Notes: generated by a model from the letters alone, not told the origin. Shown: positions 8,760-17,565, counted from the stretch's first letter. The stretch: 37,638 nt of DNA from Enterobacter sp. R1(2018) (GCF_003628475.1 NZ_RCAA01000006.1:104341-141978), one strand, 5' to 3'. Made by a program: numbers and translations.

Positions 8760-8800
8760 CTTAAAATAAATCAGGGGAAAGGGTAAAAGCCTTTCCCCTG
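8760..8800 (-). terminator. Terminator of ygdQ (minus strand)
   Basis: Arms CAGGGGAAAGG and CCTTTCCCCTG (11 bp, perfect; 8772-8782 and 8790-8800) flank a 7-base loop. On the minus strand the hairpin is followed by the U-rich ATTTATTTT. It begins seven bases after the ygdQ stop. Confidence 0.8.
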
Positions 8801-8806
8801 TGCAGA

Positions 8807-9517
8807 CTAGAGCGGATTTTTTTTATTGCGGATGAGGTTAAGGCTTTCAACAGCGATAGAGAAGAACATCGCAAAGTAGATGTAGCCCTTCGGCACGTGA
8901 ATATCGAAGCTTTCGAGAATCAGCGTGAAGCCGACCAGCAGCAGGAAGGCCAGGGCGAGCATTTTCACCGACGGGTGACGGTCGACGAAGTCGCCAATCG
9001 CACGGGCGGCGAACATCATAACCCCAACCGCAATCACCACCGCGGCCATCATAATAAACAGATGATCGGACAGGCCGACTGCGGTGATCACCGAATCCAG
9101 GCTGAAGATAATATCCAGCAGCATGATTTGCACGATCGCGCCAAAGAAGGAGTGAACGTTGGTTTTAAGCCCTTCTTCTTCACCTTCGATGGATTCGTGG
9201 ATCTCCTTGCTGGCTTTCCAGATAAGGAACAGCCCCCCAAGCAGCAGAATCAAATCCCGCGCTGAAATTTCATTGCCCAGAATGGTAAACAGCGGCGTGG
9301 TTAAGCGAATAACCCACGCGATGGAGGCCAGCAGCGCCAGACGCATAAGCATGGCGGCGCCTAAACCAAGACGACGCGCTCTTTGCTGCTGCTCTTTAGG
9401 GAGCTTCGCCACCACCAGCGAGAGGAAAATAATATTGTCGATACCCAGTACGATTTCCAGAATCGTCAGCGTGCCTAAAGCCATCCACGCGTTGGGGTCA
9501 GAGATCCATGCAAACAT
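8807..9517 (-). CDS. ygdQ: TerC-family inner-membrane protein YgdQ
   Basis: 236 aa integral membrane protein of the TerC family, members of which are linked to metal-ion (Mn, tellurite-related) handling; the role of YgdQ itself is not established here. It has about seven hydrophobic helices and the family signatures EIVLGIDNIIFLSLVV and QIMLLDIIFSLDSVITAVG, with paired acidic residues in the membrane. The end KGYIYFAMFFSIAVESLNL is nearly identical to E. coli. The ATG at 9515-9517 is preceded directly by TTG (9518-9520); a TTG start would give 237 aa, the exact E. coli length. AGGA lies about ten bases before the ATG. The gene is 74 bp downstream of mutH on the same strand. Confidence 0.93.
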   Translation of the reverse strand: MFAWISDPNAWMALGTLTILEIVLGIDNIIFLSLVVAKLPKEQQQRARRLGLGAAMLMRLALLASIAWVIRLTTPLFTILGNEISARDLILLLGGLFLIWKASKEIHESIEGEEEGLKTNVHSFFGAIVQIMLLDIIFSLDSVITAVGLSDHLFIMMAAVVIAVGVMMFAARAIGDFVDRHPSVKMLALAFLLLVGFTLILESFDIHVPKGYIYFAMFFSIAVESLNLIRNKKNPL

Positions 9518-9591
9518 CAAAAAAGTCCTGCCAAAAATGAAAACGCTAATTATAAGCGCGTGCCGGAAAGGGAGTAAAAATTAAATTGGCG

Positions 9592-10278
9592 CTACAGACA
9601 GAAATGGCGCGCCAGCAGCGCCGCGGTGAAGTTCTTTTTCAGATAAAAACCCCGCGGCAGCGTGAGGATGCGCGAGCCGTCCGTGCCTACGGCTTCGGTA
9701 AGCGCTTTGCTATTGGCCGCTTTCGGGCGCAGCTGCAGCACTTCGCCGTGGCGTGCGGTAATGCGTTCTACCTGGCCGAGCACGATGAGATCCATCAGCT
9801 CTTCCCAGTCGAGCCTTAGCTGACGATCCTCTTCTTCGGAGGGTTCCCATAACAGCGGCGCGCCAACGCGGCGCTCGGCAAGCGGGATCTGTCTTTCGCC
9901 TTCTACCGGGATCCACAATACCCGCTTCAGCTTATGGCGCACGTGGCTGGTTTCCCACACCACGCCGGTATTGCCGGTGAGCGGTGCTACGCAAACGAAG
10001 GTGGTTTCCAGCGGACGGCCCCGCTGGTCTATCGGGATCGTTTTTAGCTCAATACCCAATGCGGCAAAGTCCTGCTCGGGCTTGCTCCCCGCGCTTGCGC
10101 CAAGCCACAGCTCCAGCAAAATGCCGATCCAGCCTTTATCGCGTTTCAGATCCGGCGGAATGGCAAGTCCCGCAAGCGCGGCCAGTTCTCCGAGCGTATA
10201 GCCGGCAAGCCGCTGGGCCTGGGCCAGCAAAATTTGTTCGTTTTCCGGTGGATCAAACAAGGGTCGTAGTGAGTGCAT
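9592..10278 (-). CDS. mutH: DNA mismatch repair endonuclease MutH
   Basis: 228 aa (E. coli 229). In methyl-directed mismatch repair MutH is activated by MutS and MutL and nicks the unmethylated strand at hemimethylated GATC. The catalytic triad is intact and in register with E. coli: Asp70, Glu77 and Lys79 in [48 protein letters not shown] and the C-terminal [20 protein letters not shown] are also conserved. The ATG at 10276-10278 opens the frame. The gene is the first of the minus-strand group running toward tas, and its upstream side is the DARS2 interval. Confidence 0.97.
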   Translation of the reverse strand: MHSLRPLFDPPENEQILLAQAQRLAGYTLGELAALAGLAIPPDLKRDKGWIGILLELWLGASAGSKPEQDFAALGIELKTIPIDQRGRPLETTFVCVAPLTGNTGVVWETSHVRHKLKRVLWIPVEGERQIPLAERRVGAPLLWEPSEEEDRQLRLDWEELMDLIVLGQVERITARHGEVLQLRPKAANSKALTEAVGTDGSRILTLPRGFYLKKNFTAALLARHFCL

Positions 10279-10459
10279 AACGCATTAGTGCCATGTGGTT
10301 AAAAAGTAACCGTGGTTTACCCACAGTGCGGAAATAGTTTAGCCTGTCGCGGCAGGGAATATCAATTCCATGATTTATAATGACTTTTCTTATCTGTATG
10401 CGCATATTGAGCGCGCTGAAAAAAACTTTTCCATTTCTGGTCACCGACAATGAACAGGA

Positions 10460-10810
10460 TCTTACACCGGGTTATCCACAGAAAAATGGGATAACTGTGT
10501 AAAACCGGGACTACTGGTTCCATTTACAGCCTTGACGGTGGGGTGAAACACATTTTTTCAGCGAATTATGCCTAACTTGTTGGCATAATCTGTGGATAAA
10601 AACGACATTGCTCGATCTTTCATCAGCAGAGGATCCTTCAATGTGAGATGCATCACATTATGAAAACTATAAGCAATGAGTTTTTATTTATCTCTTTGAA
10701 TTTTAATTAATTAATTTCAAATCAGGATTGTTCTTAATTTACGTGATCGGAAGTTGTCCCGAGACTATCGGCTAGTTTTTCACAGTTATATCCACAGAAA
10801 AAGTGAATAA
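10460..10810. promoter_or_regulatory. DARS2-like DnaA-reactivating region between mutH and rppH
   Basis: In E. coli DARS2 lies in exactly this intergenic region (mutH to rppH/ygdP); it promotes exchange of ADP for ATP on DnaA, with IHF and Fis. Here I see two perfect DnaA boxes in opposite orientations: TTATCCACA at 10472-10480 and its complement TGTGGATAA at 10591-10599. A box with one mismatch (ATATCCACA, 10788-10796) and weaker matches at 10776-10784 (TTTTTCACA) and 10317-10325 (TTACCCACA) also occur. A strongly AT-rich segment (about 10680-10740) is where IHF could bend DNA, though I found no perfect IHF site. The whole gene-free interval is 686 bp (10279-10964), unusually long for this region. 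It should also hold the mutH and rppH promoters, which I could not pin down. Confidence 0.75.
10642..10657. promoter_or_regulatory. Perfect CRP-binding site inside the DARS2 interval
   Basis: TGTGA-GATGCA-TCACA matches the CRP half-sites exactly with the correct six-base spacer, and the symmetry extends outward (AATGTGA / TCACATT, 20 bp). It lies between the second DnaA box and the AT-rich segment, about 308 bp upstream of rppH and 364 bp from mutH, which is far for direct activation of either gene. Confidence 0.7.
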
Positions 10811-10964
10811 AATCGCGGTGCATCTCCCGAATCTGTTTATAACTCAGGTTAAATTTGTGAGTTATTCAAATGTTATTCGTCAATGTTCACCGTTAAGAGT
10901 GGTTTACCGCCTGAGGCTTGTATGAAACAATCGCTGCAATCCAGGTTTTCTTTGAGGTAGTCCG

Positions 10965-11495
10965 GTGATCGATGATGATGGCTACCGCCCGAATGTTGGT
11001 ATTGTAATCTGTAATCGGCAAGGGCAGGTGATGTGGGCCAGGCGTTTTGGTCAGCATTCCTGGCAGTTTCCGCAGGGTGGCATTAATCCTGGCGAATCTC
11101 CTGAGCAGGCAATGTACCGTGAGCTTTTTGAGGAAGTTGGTTTACAGCGCAAAGATGTCCGCATCCTCGCCTCGACCCGCAACTGGTTACGTTACAAATT
11201 ACCGAAACGTTTGGTGCGTTGGGACACAAAGCCGGTTTGTATCGGCCAGAAACAAAAATGGTTTCTTTTGCAGTTGATAAGCTCAGATAACGACATCAAT
11301 ATGCAAACCAGCAGCACGCCGGAGTTCGACGGCTGGCGCTGGGTGAGCTACTGGTATCCAGTACGCCAGGTCGTCTCCTTTAAACGCGATGTTTATCGTC
11401 GGGTGATGAAAGAGTTTGCCAGCGTCGTTATGCCGCTGCAGGAAGTTACGCCACCACGCAATAACGCGCCGGCATGGCGACGTAAAAGAGGTTAA
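10965..11495 (+). CDS. rppH: RNA pyrophosphohydrolase RppH
   Basis: 176 aa Nudix hydrolase that removes pyrophosphate from the 5' end of triphosphorylated mRNA, opening it to RNase E decay. The Nudix box is complete at residues 38-60 ([20 protein letters not shown] with VG after it), holding the metal-binding glutamates Glu53, Glu56 and Glu57. The start is GTG at 10965 (GTG ATC GAT GAT GAT), giving [12 protein letters not shown] as in E. coli; GAGGT lies upstream. E. coli RppH is also 176 aa and ends with the same basic RRKRG tail. It is followed 12 bp later by ptsP, so the two form an operon. Confidence 0.97.
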   Translation: MIDDDGYRPNVGIVICNRQGQVMWARRFGQHSWQFPQGGINPGESPEQAMYRELFEEVGLQRKDVRILASTRNWLRYKLPKRLVRWDTKPVCIGQKQKWFLLQLISSDNDINMQTSSTPEFDGWRWVSYWYPVRQVVSFKRDVYRRVMKEFASVVMPLQEVTPPRNNAPAWRRKRG

Positions 11496-11507
11496 GTCAC
11501 GCCAAAA

Positions 11508-13754
11508 ATGCTCACCCGTTTGCGAGAAATAGTTGAAAAGGTAGCCAGCGCCCCGCGCCTCAATGAGGCGCTGGATATTCTGGTCACTGATATCTGCCTT
11601 GCGATGGACACCGAGGTCTGCTCGGTCTATCTCGCAGACAGCGACCGCCGCTGCTACTACCTGATGGCGACCAAGGGGCTGAAAAAGCCGCGCGGCCGTA
11701 CCATCACTCTCGCATTTGACGAAGGCATTGTCGGTCTGGTTGGGCGGCTTGCCGAGCCCATCAACCTTGCGGATGCCCAGAAACACCCCAGCTTTAAATA
11801 TGTCCCGGCGGTAAAAGAAGAGCGTTTTCGCGCCTTTCTGGGCGTGCCGATCATCCAGCGGCGTCAGCTGCTTGGCGTGCTGGTGGTGCAACAACGCGAG
11901 CACCGTCAGTACGACGAAAGCGAAGAGTCCTTCCTCGTCACCCTTGCCACACAGATGGCGGGTATTCTCTCCCAGTCACAGCTTGCGGCTTTGTTTGGCC
12001 AGTATCGTCAGACGCGCATTCGTGCGCTGCCCGCCTCGCCCGGCGTCGCCATTGCGGAAGGATGGATGGACTCCACGCTACCGCTTATGGAGCAGGTCTC
12101 TGAAGCGTCAACGCTTGATACCACCCGCGAGCGTGAACGCCTCACTGCCGCGCTCGAAGAGGCCTCGAACGAATTCCGCCGCTACAGCAAACGCTTTGCC
12201 GCGGGCGCGCAGAAAGAAACCGCCGCTATTTTCGATCTTTATTCTCACCTGTTAACCGATGCCCGCCTGCGCCGCGAACTGTACGGCGAAGTGGATAAAG
12301 GCTCGGTTGCGGAGTGGGCGGTTAAAAAGGTCGTTGAGAAATTTGCCGAACAGTTTGCCAGCCTGTCGGACAGCTACCTGAAAGAACGCGCCGGCGACCT
12401 GAGAACGCTTGGGCAACGTCTGCTGTTCCATCTTGATGACACCATTCAGGGGCCGAATACCTGGCCGGAACGCTTTGTGCTGGTGGCTGACGAACTCTCA
12501 GCGACCACCCTTGCGGAACTGCCGCAAAACCGCCTTGCCGGGGTAGTGGTGCGCGACGGCGCCGCGAACTCTCATGCCGCCATTATGGTGCGGGCGCTGG
12601 GCATTCCGACGGTGATGGGGGCGGATATTCAGCCCTCGGTGCTGCATCGCCGAACGCTGGTGGTGGACGGCTATCGCGGCGAGCTGCTGGTCGATCCTGA
12701 GCCGGTTCTGCTGCAGGAATATCAGCGGCTTATCAGTGAGGAAAACGAGCTAAGCCGCCTTGCGGAAGATGACGTAGACATGCCCGCGGCGCTGAAAAGC
12801 GGCGAGCGCGTTCAGGTTATGCTCAACGCGGGCCTTAGCCCGCAGCATGAAGAAAATCTCGGTAGCCGCATTGACGGCATCGGTCTGTACCGCACCGAAA
12901 TACCTTTTATGCTGCAAAGCGGTTTTCCTTCGGAAGAAGAGCAGGTTGCGCAGTACCAGGGCATGCTGCAGATGTTCAACGAAAAACCGGTAACGCTGCG
13001 TACGCTGGACGTCGGCGCTGATAAACAGCTGCCGTATATGCCCATTAGCGAAGAGAACCCTTGCCTCGGCTGGCGCGGCATTCGCATTACGCTAGACCAG
13101 CCGGAGATCTTCCTCGTGCAGGTTCGCGCCATGCTGCGAGCCAACGCGGCGACGGGCAACTTAAATATCCTGCTGCCGATGATTACGAGCCTGGATGAGG
13201 TGGACGAAGCGCGCCGCCTTATTGACAGGGCCGGGCGCGAGGTGGAAGAGGTGCTGGGTTACGCGCTGCCAAAACCCCGCCTGGGCGTTATGGTGGAAGT
13301 GCCGTCTATGGTCTTTATGATGGGTCATCTCGCCAGCCGGGTGGATTTTATTTCCGTCGGTACTAACGACCTGACGCAGTATTTGCTGGCGGTGGATCGC
13401 AACAATACCCGCGTCGCCAGTTTGTACGACAGCCTGCATCCGGCGATGCTGCGTGTGTTGCACCATATTGCCCGCGAAGCCGAACGCCACGGCATTGATC
13501 TGTGCCTGTGCGGCGAAATGGCAGGGGATCCTATGTGCGTGGCGCTGCTGGTAGGGATGGGCTATCGCCACCTTTCGATGAATGGTCGCTCGGTCGCGCG
13601 CGTGAAATATCTGCTGCGCCACATAAACCTTGAAGAAGCCCGCAGCCTGGCGGAGCGCAGCCTTGAAGCCCAGCTGGCAACGGAAGTTCGCCATCAGGTC
13701 GCCTCGTTTATGGAACGGCGCGGCATGGGCGGGCTGATCCGCGGCGGGCGCTAA
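11508..13754 (+). CDS. ptsP: Phosphoenolpyruvate-protein phosphotransferase PtsP (enzyme I-Ntr)
   Basis: 748 aa, the exact E. coli length. It is the first enzyme of the nitrogen-related PTS, passing phosphate from PEP to NPr (PtsO) and on to IIA-Ntr (PtsN), with effects on potassium and nitrogen control. Residues 1 to about 165 are a GAF sensor domain (VTDICLAMDTEVCSVYL, FRAFLGVPI, LGVLVVQQ). The rest is an enzyme I module, with the phospho-histidine His356 in GAANSHAAIMVRALGIPT, then the PEP-binding barrel (GIGLYRTEIPFM, ISVGTNDLTQYLLAVDR, CGEMAGDP). The GAF domain in E. coli senses glutamine. The gene is cotranscribed with rppH; the TAA at 13752-13754 precedes a 168-bp gap. Confidence 0.97.
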   Translation: MLTRLREIVEKVASAPRLNEALDILVTDICLAMDTEVCSVYLADSDRRCYYLMATKGLKKPRGRTITLAFDEGIVGLVGRLAEPINLADAQKHPSFKYVPAVKEERFRAFLGVPIIQRRQLLGVLVVQQREHRQYDESEESFLVTLATQMAGILSQSQLAALFGQYRQTRIRALPASPGVAIAEGWMDSTLPLMEQVSEASTLDTTRERERLTAALEEASNEFRRYSKRFAAGAQKETAAIFDLYSHLLTDARLRRELYGEVDKGSVAEWAVKKVVEKFAEQFASLSDSYLKERAGDLRTLGQRLLFHLDDTIQGPNTWPERFVLVADELSATTLAELPQNRLAGVVVRDGAANSHAAIMVRALGIPTVMGADIQPSVLHRRTLVVDGYRGELLVDPEPVLLQEYQRLISEENELSRLAEDDVDMPAALKSGERVQVMLNAGLSPQHEENLGSRIDGIGLYRTEIPFMLQSGFPSEEEQVAQYQGMLQMFNEKPVTLRTLDVGADKQLPYMPISEENPCLGWRGIRITLDQPEIFLVQVRAMLRANAATGNLNILLPMITSLDEVDEARRLIDRAGREVEEVLGYALPKPRLGVMVEVPSMVFMMGHLASRVDFISVGTNDLTQYLLAVDRNNTRVASLYDSLHPAMLRVLHHIAREAERHGIDLCLCGEMAGDPMCVALLVGMGYRHLSMNGRSVARVKYLLRHINLEEARSLAERSLEAQLATEVRHQVASFMERRGMGGLIRGGR

Positions 13755-13828
13755 AGCGCCTGGCGCGGGTCCCGAACCGGTATTACATATCTTTTACAAC
13801 TTCGCAGACTTAATCGCCGCGCCCTTTG

Positions 13829-13837
13829 TGCTATGAT
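13829..13837 (+). promoter_or_regulatory. Candidate extended -10 promoter of lgt-thyA
   Basis: TG-C-TATGAT is an extended -10 element about 85 bases upstream of the lgt ATG. No good -35 is seen at the right distance, which is tolerable for an extended -10 promoter. The leader just downstream can form a short hairpin (GCGCT TTCGG AGCGC). Confidence 0.45.
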
Positions 13838-13922
13838 TCGGCGCTTTCGGAGCGCATCGGCACGGTGCGTATTTGCAACCTGCCGCTTTAAACCGGTGGG
13901 ATAACAATGGCTTGTGATAACT

Positions 13923-14798
13923 ATGAATAGTGGCTACCTGCGGTTCCCTGAATTTGACCCGGTGATTTTTTCCATCGGGCCGGTTTCCCTGCATTGGTAC
14001 GGATTGATGTACCTGGTCGGGTTTGTTTTTGCCATGTGGCTGGCCGGACGCCGCGCCAACAAACCAGGAAGCGGCTGGACCAAAAATGAAGTAGAAAACC
14101 TGCTGTACGCGGGCTTCCTTGGGGTTTTCCTCGGCGGACGTCTCGGCTATGTTTTCTTCTACAATCTGCCCACTTTCCTTGCCGATCCGCTTTATCTGTT
14201 CAAAGTCTGGGACGGCGGCATGTCCTTCCACGGCGGCCTGATCGGCGTCATCTGCGTGATGATTTGGTTTGCGCGCCGCACCCGACGTAATTTCTTCCAG
14301 GTGGCTGATTTTATTGCGCCGCTGATTCCTTTTGGCCTTGCTGCCGGACGTCTTGGCAACTTTATCAACGGCGAACTCTGGGGCCGGGTCGATCCTGATT
14401 TCAGATGGGCTATGCTCTTCCCGGGCTCGCGCAGCGAAGATATCGGCCTGCTGGCGACGCATCCGGAATGGCAGTCGCTGTTCAATACCTACGGAGTGTT
14501 GCCGCGCCATCCTTCCCAGCTTTACGAAATGGTGCTTGAAGGCATCGTGCTGTTTATCATTCTTAACCTGTTTATCCGCAAACCACGTCCAATGGGCTCG
14601 GTTTCTGGCCTGTTCCTTATCGGTTACGGCGCATTCCGCATCATCGTCGAATTCTTCCGCCAGCCGGACGCCCAATTTACCGGCGCGTGGGTGCAGTACA
14701 TCAGCATGGGGCAGATCCTCTCGATTCCGATGATTGTCGCCGGCGTTATTATGATGGTTTGGGCGTATCGCCGCCGTCCGCAGCAGCAGCTTTCGTGA
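13923..14798 (+). CDS. lgt: Prolipoprotein diacylglyceryl transferase Lgt
   Basis: 291 aa inner-membrane enzyme that moves diacylglycerol from phosphatidylglycerol to the lipobox cysteine of prolipoproteins, the first step of lipoprotein maturation. Hallmarks are the strongly hydrophobic helices, the HGGL motif in [14 protein letters not shown] and the Lgt signature [28 protein letters not shown] and RHPSQLYE are also present. I chose the ATG at 13923 rather than the GTG at 13914 because it gives exactly the E. coli length. The ribosome site is weak. Six bases separate its stop from thyA. It is essential in E. coli and serves several lipoproteins in this window (YgdR, YgdI, MltA). Confidence 0.96.
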   Translation: MNSGYLRFPEFDPVIFSIGPVSLHWYGLMYLVGFVFAMWLAGRRANKPGSGWTKNEVENLLYAGFLGVFLGGRLGYVFFYNLPTFLADPLYLFKVWDGGMSFHGGLIGVICVMIWFARRTRRNFFQVADFIAPLIPFGLAAGRLGNFINGELWGRVDPDFRWAMLFPGSRSEDIGLLATHPEWQSLFNTYGVLPRHPSQLYEMVLEGIVLFIILNLFIRKPRPMGSVSGLFLIGYGAFRIIVEFFRQPDAQFTGAWVQYISMGQILSIPMIVAGVIMMVWAYRRRPQQQLS

Positions 14799-14804
14799 GG
14801 CAAT

Positions 14805-15599
14805 ATGCAACAGTATCTTGATTTGATGAAAAAAGTGCTGGCAGAAGGCACGCCTAAAAATGATCGCACCGGCACCGGCACGCTGTCGATTTTCGGTCAT
14901 CAGATGCGTTTTAACCTGCAGGATGGTTTCCCGCTGGTTACCACTAAACGTTGTCATTTACGCTCCATTATTCATGAGCTGCTGTGGTTCCTGAAGGGCG
15001 ACACCAACATTGCTTATCTGCGTGAAAACAAGGTCACCATCTGGGATGAATGGGCTGATGAAAACGGCGATCTCGGACCTGTGTATGGCAAACAGTGGCG
15101 CTCGTGGGCGACGCCTGACGGCCGCCACATTGACCAGCTCGCCACCGTGCTCAGCCAGCTGAAAAACGATCCTGACTCGCGTCGAATCATCGTTTCCGCA
15201 TGGAACGTGGGCGAACTGGACAAAATGGCGCTGGCCCCCTGCCACGCCTTCTTCCAGTTTTACGTGGCCGACGGTAAGCTTTCCTGCCAGCTCTATCAGC
15301 GCTCCTGCGACATCTTCCTCGGCCTGCCGTTTAACATCGCAAGCTATGCGCTGCTGGTGCATATGATGGCGCAGCAATGCGATCTCGAACCGGGCGATTT
15401 TGTCTGGACCGGTGGCGACACTCACCTGTACAGCAACCACCTTGAGCAGACGAAACTGCAGCTGACCCGTGAACCGCGCGCGTTGCCAAAACTGGTTATC
15501 AAGCGCAAGCCCGAGTCGCTGTTCGACTATCGTTTCGAAGATTTCGAGATCGAAGGCTACGATCCGCATCCGGCTATCAAAGCCCCTGTCGCTATCTAA
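14805..15599 (+). CDS. thyA: Thymidylate synthase ThyA
   Basis: 264 aa, identical in length to E. coli. It methylates dUMP to dTMP using methylenetetrahydrofolate, yielding dihydrofolate. The nucleophile is Cys146 in [12 protein letters not shown], followed by [19 protein letters not shown] (dUMP-binding) and [12 protein letters not shown]; the N-terminal [16 protein letters not shown] is also conserved. The ribosome site (GAGGCA) lies within the end of lgt, so translation of the two is likely coupled. A strong terminator follows the stop at 15599. Confidence 0.98.
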   Translation: MQQYLDLMKKVLAEGTPKNDRTGTGTLSIFGHQMRFNLQDGFPLVTTKRCHLRSIIHELLWFLKGDTNIAYLRENKVTIWDEWADENGDLGPVYGKQWRSWATPDGRHIDQLATVLSQLKNDPDSRRIIVSAWNVGELDKMALAPCHAFFQFYVADGKLSCQLYQRSCDIFLGLPFNIASYALLVHMMAQQCDLEPGDFVWTGGDTHLYSNHLEQTKLQLTREPRALPKLVIKRKPESLFDYRFEDFEIEGYDPHPAIKAPVAI

Positions 15600-15616
15600 T
15601 GCCGACAGGCTGACAC

Positions 15617-15646
15617 AACCGGCGCCTGCATGCGCCGGTTTTTTTT
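15617..15646 (+). terminator. Terminator of lgt-thyA
   Basis: Arms AACCGGCGC and GCGCCGGTT (perfect, nine bases) flank the loop CTGCAT and are followed by T, eight in a row counting the stem end. It starts 17 bases after the thyA stop and separates it from the ppd-recC operon. Confidence 0.92.
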
Positions 15647-15782
15647 GCTCTTCTTTTAGCTTTTCGAACCTCCTTCCAGCATTGATGTAGGCCGTTGCAA
15701 AAAAGCATATTTTTTTCGGCAAAGCTCGATGAAATTTACTTGCCCGCTGGCGGCCTTTTATAGCGCCGGGCACACTCTCGTC

Positions 15783-16256
15783 ATGAAAAGAAAACTGCGT
15801 GGTTTTAGTCTTGTGGAGGTCATGCTGGTGATGGCTATTATCGTGACGCTGGGCGCGGGCGGCATACATGGCTGGCAGAAATGGCGGCAACAGCAGCGAT
15901 TATGGATAACGGTGCAGCAGGTGCGAAACCTTCTGCAGCAGCTGCGCAGCGACGCTAACTGGAGAAACGTCGAGCACCTGCTTAGTCTGTCCCGTTCCGG
16001 TTCCCGGTGGTGCCTGTCGAGTCGTCTGCCGGTAGATAAGCCGTGTGAAAGCACGTCTCGCTGGCGGTTGGCGCAGGCTTTTACGGAAGTAGACGTCGTG
16101 GAAATGACCGCAGGGCTGGGTTTTTACGGTAAACGCAATACGGCATGGCCCGGCCATCTGATATTACGCAGTCCTGCCGGGGAATGGCGCGTCATTCTTT
16201 CCGCCTGGGGGCGCATCCGCATCTGTAATACGGACGAGGAAAAAAAATGCGTTTGA
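15783..16256 (+). CDS. ppdA: Prepilin-peptidase-dependent protein PpdA (minor pseudopilin-like)
   Basis: 157 aa (E. coli 156). It starts MKRKLRGFSLVEVML: a short basic leader, then the type IV prepilin cleavage site G|FSLVE with the usual Glu at +5 and a hydrophobic helix. C-terminal GFYGKRNTAWPGHL and GEWRVILSAWGRI match the E. coli family member. I took the ATG at 15783, 18 codons inside the longer frame, because the leader then has normal length; its ribosome site is weak. It is the first of four small genes leading into recC. The E. coli proteins can be cut by prepilin peptidase and are thought to be minor pilins; a role here is inferred from homology. Confidence 0.9.
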   Translation: MKRKLRGFSLVEVMLVMAIIVTLGAGGIHGWQKWRQQQRLWITVQQVRNLLQQLRSDANWRNVEHLLSLSRSGSRWCLSSRLPVDKPCESTSRWRLAQAFTEVDVVEMTAGLGFYGKRNTAWPGHLILRSPAGEWRVILSAWGRIRICNTDEEKKCV

Positions 16257-16807
16257 ATGAGAGGGGATTCAGCCTGCTCGAAACGCTGATCGCCATGGCG
16301 TTGAGCAGTATTGTATTGCTTGGCGCCGGACGGCTTTTCCCCGCACTCCAGCGAGGCGTACTGCTGCAATATCAGCAGGAAAACCTGAAGGAATCCCTCT
16401 GGCAGCTGGTTTTTGGTATAGGAAAACATCTGCAGCGTGCGGGTTACTGCCATGGGATATGTAAAGGAAAGGGCTTAACGCTTATCAAAGGAGGAGAATG
16501 CGTGCTGGCGCAGTGGGATATCAACAGCAACGGGCAGTGGGAGCCGTCCGGGCATGTTGAAGCTGAGACAACGGGTTTTCGGCTGCGAAACGGCAGCATG
16601 GAGACGCTAAAAGGGGCGACCAACTGTGAAGGCGCCGGCTGGGAGAAGATAACGGATCCGGAAATGATGGCGATAACCCATTTCTCAGTAACCCGGCTGG
16701 TGCGTGAAACTCTGCAGCCGCTGCTGGAAATTAAGCTAAGCGCCTCGTTGAAGGGAAGAGCGCAGCCCGTCTCGCTAAGGCATATCGTGGTGGGATATAA
16801 CCTGTGA
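16247..16807 (+). CDS. ppdB: Prepilin-peptidase-dependent protein PpdB
   Basis: 186 aa (E. coli 187), with the pseudopilin start MRLNERGFSLLETLIAMALS: basic leader, cleavage G|FSLLE, helix. KHLQRAGYCHGICKGKG and QWDINSNGQWE match E. coli PpdB. It overlaps ppdA by ten bases and ygdB by four, so translation is coupled. It is like minor pilins of the PilW or GspJ type. The body holds several cysteines (GYCHGIC, GECV, NCEG) that could form disulfides in the periplasm. Confidence 0.9.
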   Translation: MRLNERGFSLLETLIAMALSSIVLLGAGRLFPALQRGVLLQYQQENLKESLWQLVFGIGKHLQRAGYCHGICKGKGLTLIKGGECVLAQWDINSNGQWEPSGHVEAETTGFRLRNGSMETLKGATNCEGAGWEKITDPEMMAITHFSVTRLVRETLQPLLEIKLSASLKGRAQPVSLRHIVVGYNL

Positions 16808-17235
16808 AAACAGAGTTCCAGCGTGGCGGCAGCTCTTTGGCCTTTGTTCTGCTGCTTTTTTCCTTAGGCATGTTAATGCTAAACGGTCTGCAACAGCAGC
16901 TAAATCAGCAGCACAAGGTCGTTGCCAGCGAAATCAGTTTCCTCAAACAGTATGCCGTTGCCGTGTCTGCCCTTGCCTGGGGAAGCCAGCAGCGCTGGCA
17001 AACATCCAGGCAGTGGCGTTGCCAACAGCAGGGAAACGAATGGCGTGCCTGCCTTTTGTCAACGGAGAAAGGGGAGACGCTGATGGCGGCGCAAAAACTG
17101 GCCGCGCAGGCTACCACGCCCGTTACGCTATGGCGCTGGGGACGTCTTGAAGATGATCGCTGGCGCGCAGCCCCTCACGGCTGGCTCGATTTCTGTCCTT
17201 TCAGGGAGACTGCGTGGTGTCAGCTACCAGAGTGA
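16804..17235 (+). CDS. ygdB: YgdB, PilX-like small protein of the ppd operon
   Basis: 143 aa (E. coli 135). The start is GTG at 16804, in a four-base GTGA overlap with the ppdB stop. The N-terminus MKTEFQRGGSSLAFVLLLFS has a short leader and hydrophobic helix but lacks the canonical +5 Glu of pilins, as in E. coli YgdB and some GspK/PilX proteins. Conserved features are SALAWGSQQRWQ and the C-terminal GWLDFCPFRETAWCQLP. GspK/PilX-like proteins sit at pilus tips without needing Glu5; the analogy is an inference. It overlaps ppdC by 22 bases. Confidence 0.87.
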   Translation: MKTEFQRGGSSLAFVLLLFSLGMLMLNGLQQQLNQQHKVVASEISFLKQYAVAVSALAWGSQQRWQTSRQWRCQQQGNEWRACLLSTEKGETLMAAQKLAAQATTPVTLWRWGRLEDDRWRAAPHGWLDFCPFRETAWCQLPE

Positions 17236-17558
17236 AGTTAAAGCAAAGTGGTTTCAGCCTGCCAGAGGTCCTCTGTTCCCTGGCCCTTTTTGCTATGGTG
17301 ATGGTGGTATTACTCGGCTATCACCGGGTGTTACAACAAGGTTTTCAGGCGCAATGGCAGTTTCGTCAGCTGTGGCGTCTGGCTGCTGAAATGAGCGAGC
17401 CTGGCGCGCCCGAGCCTTTACCCGAATGGAAAGTTACCAGGCAGCAGACAACTGAAGCAGGATGTGTCAGCATCGCCGTTACTATAACCAGCCCCGTGGG
17501 GCGTTCAGGACAGCTGTCGCGGCTGCATTGCCCGCAGAAAGAGAAAAGTCAGGAGTAG
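17214..17558 (+). CDS. ppdC: Prepilin-peptidase-dependent protein PpdC
   Basis: 114 aa (E. coli 107), a minor pseudopilin of the GspI/PilV kind with cleavage site SG|FSLPEVLCSLALFAMVMV. The C-terminal EAGCVSIAVTITSPVGRSGQ then LSRLHC matches E. coli. The start is GTG at 17214, after AGGGAGA; a second GTG at 17217 is possible and no ATG is available. Both lie within ygdB. Only seven bases separate its stop from recC, so recC depends on this operon's transcription. Confidence 0.87.
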   Translation: MVSATRVKLKQSGFSLPEVLCSLALFAMVMVVLLGYHRVLQQGFQAQWQFRQLWRLAAEMSEPGAPEPLPEWKVTRQQTTEAGCVSIAVTITSPVGRSGQLSRLHCPQKEKSQE

Positions 17559-17565
17559 CGATTCT

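Noticed and set aside
13794..14957. 387-codon minus-strand open frame across lgt and thyA
   Set aside because: It covers two intact conserved genes on the other strand and has no recognisable domain.
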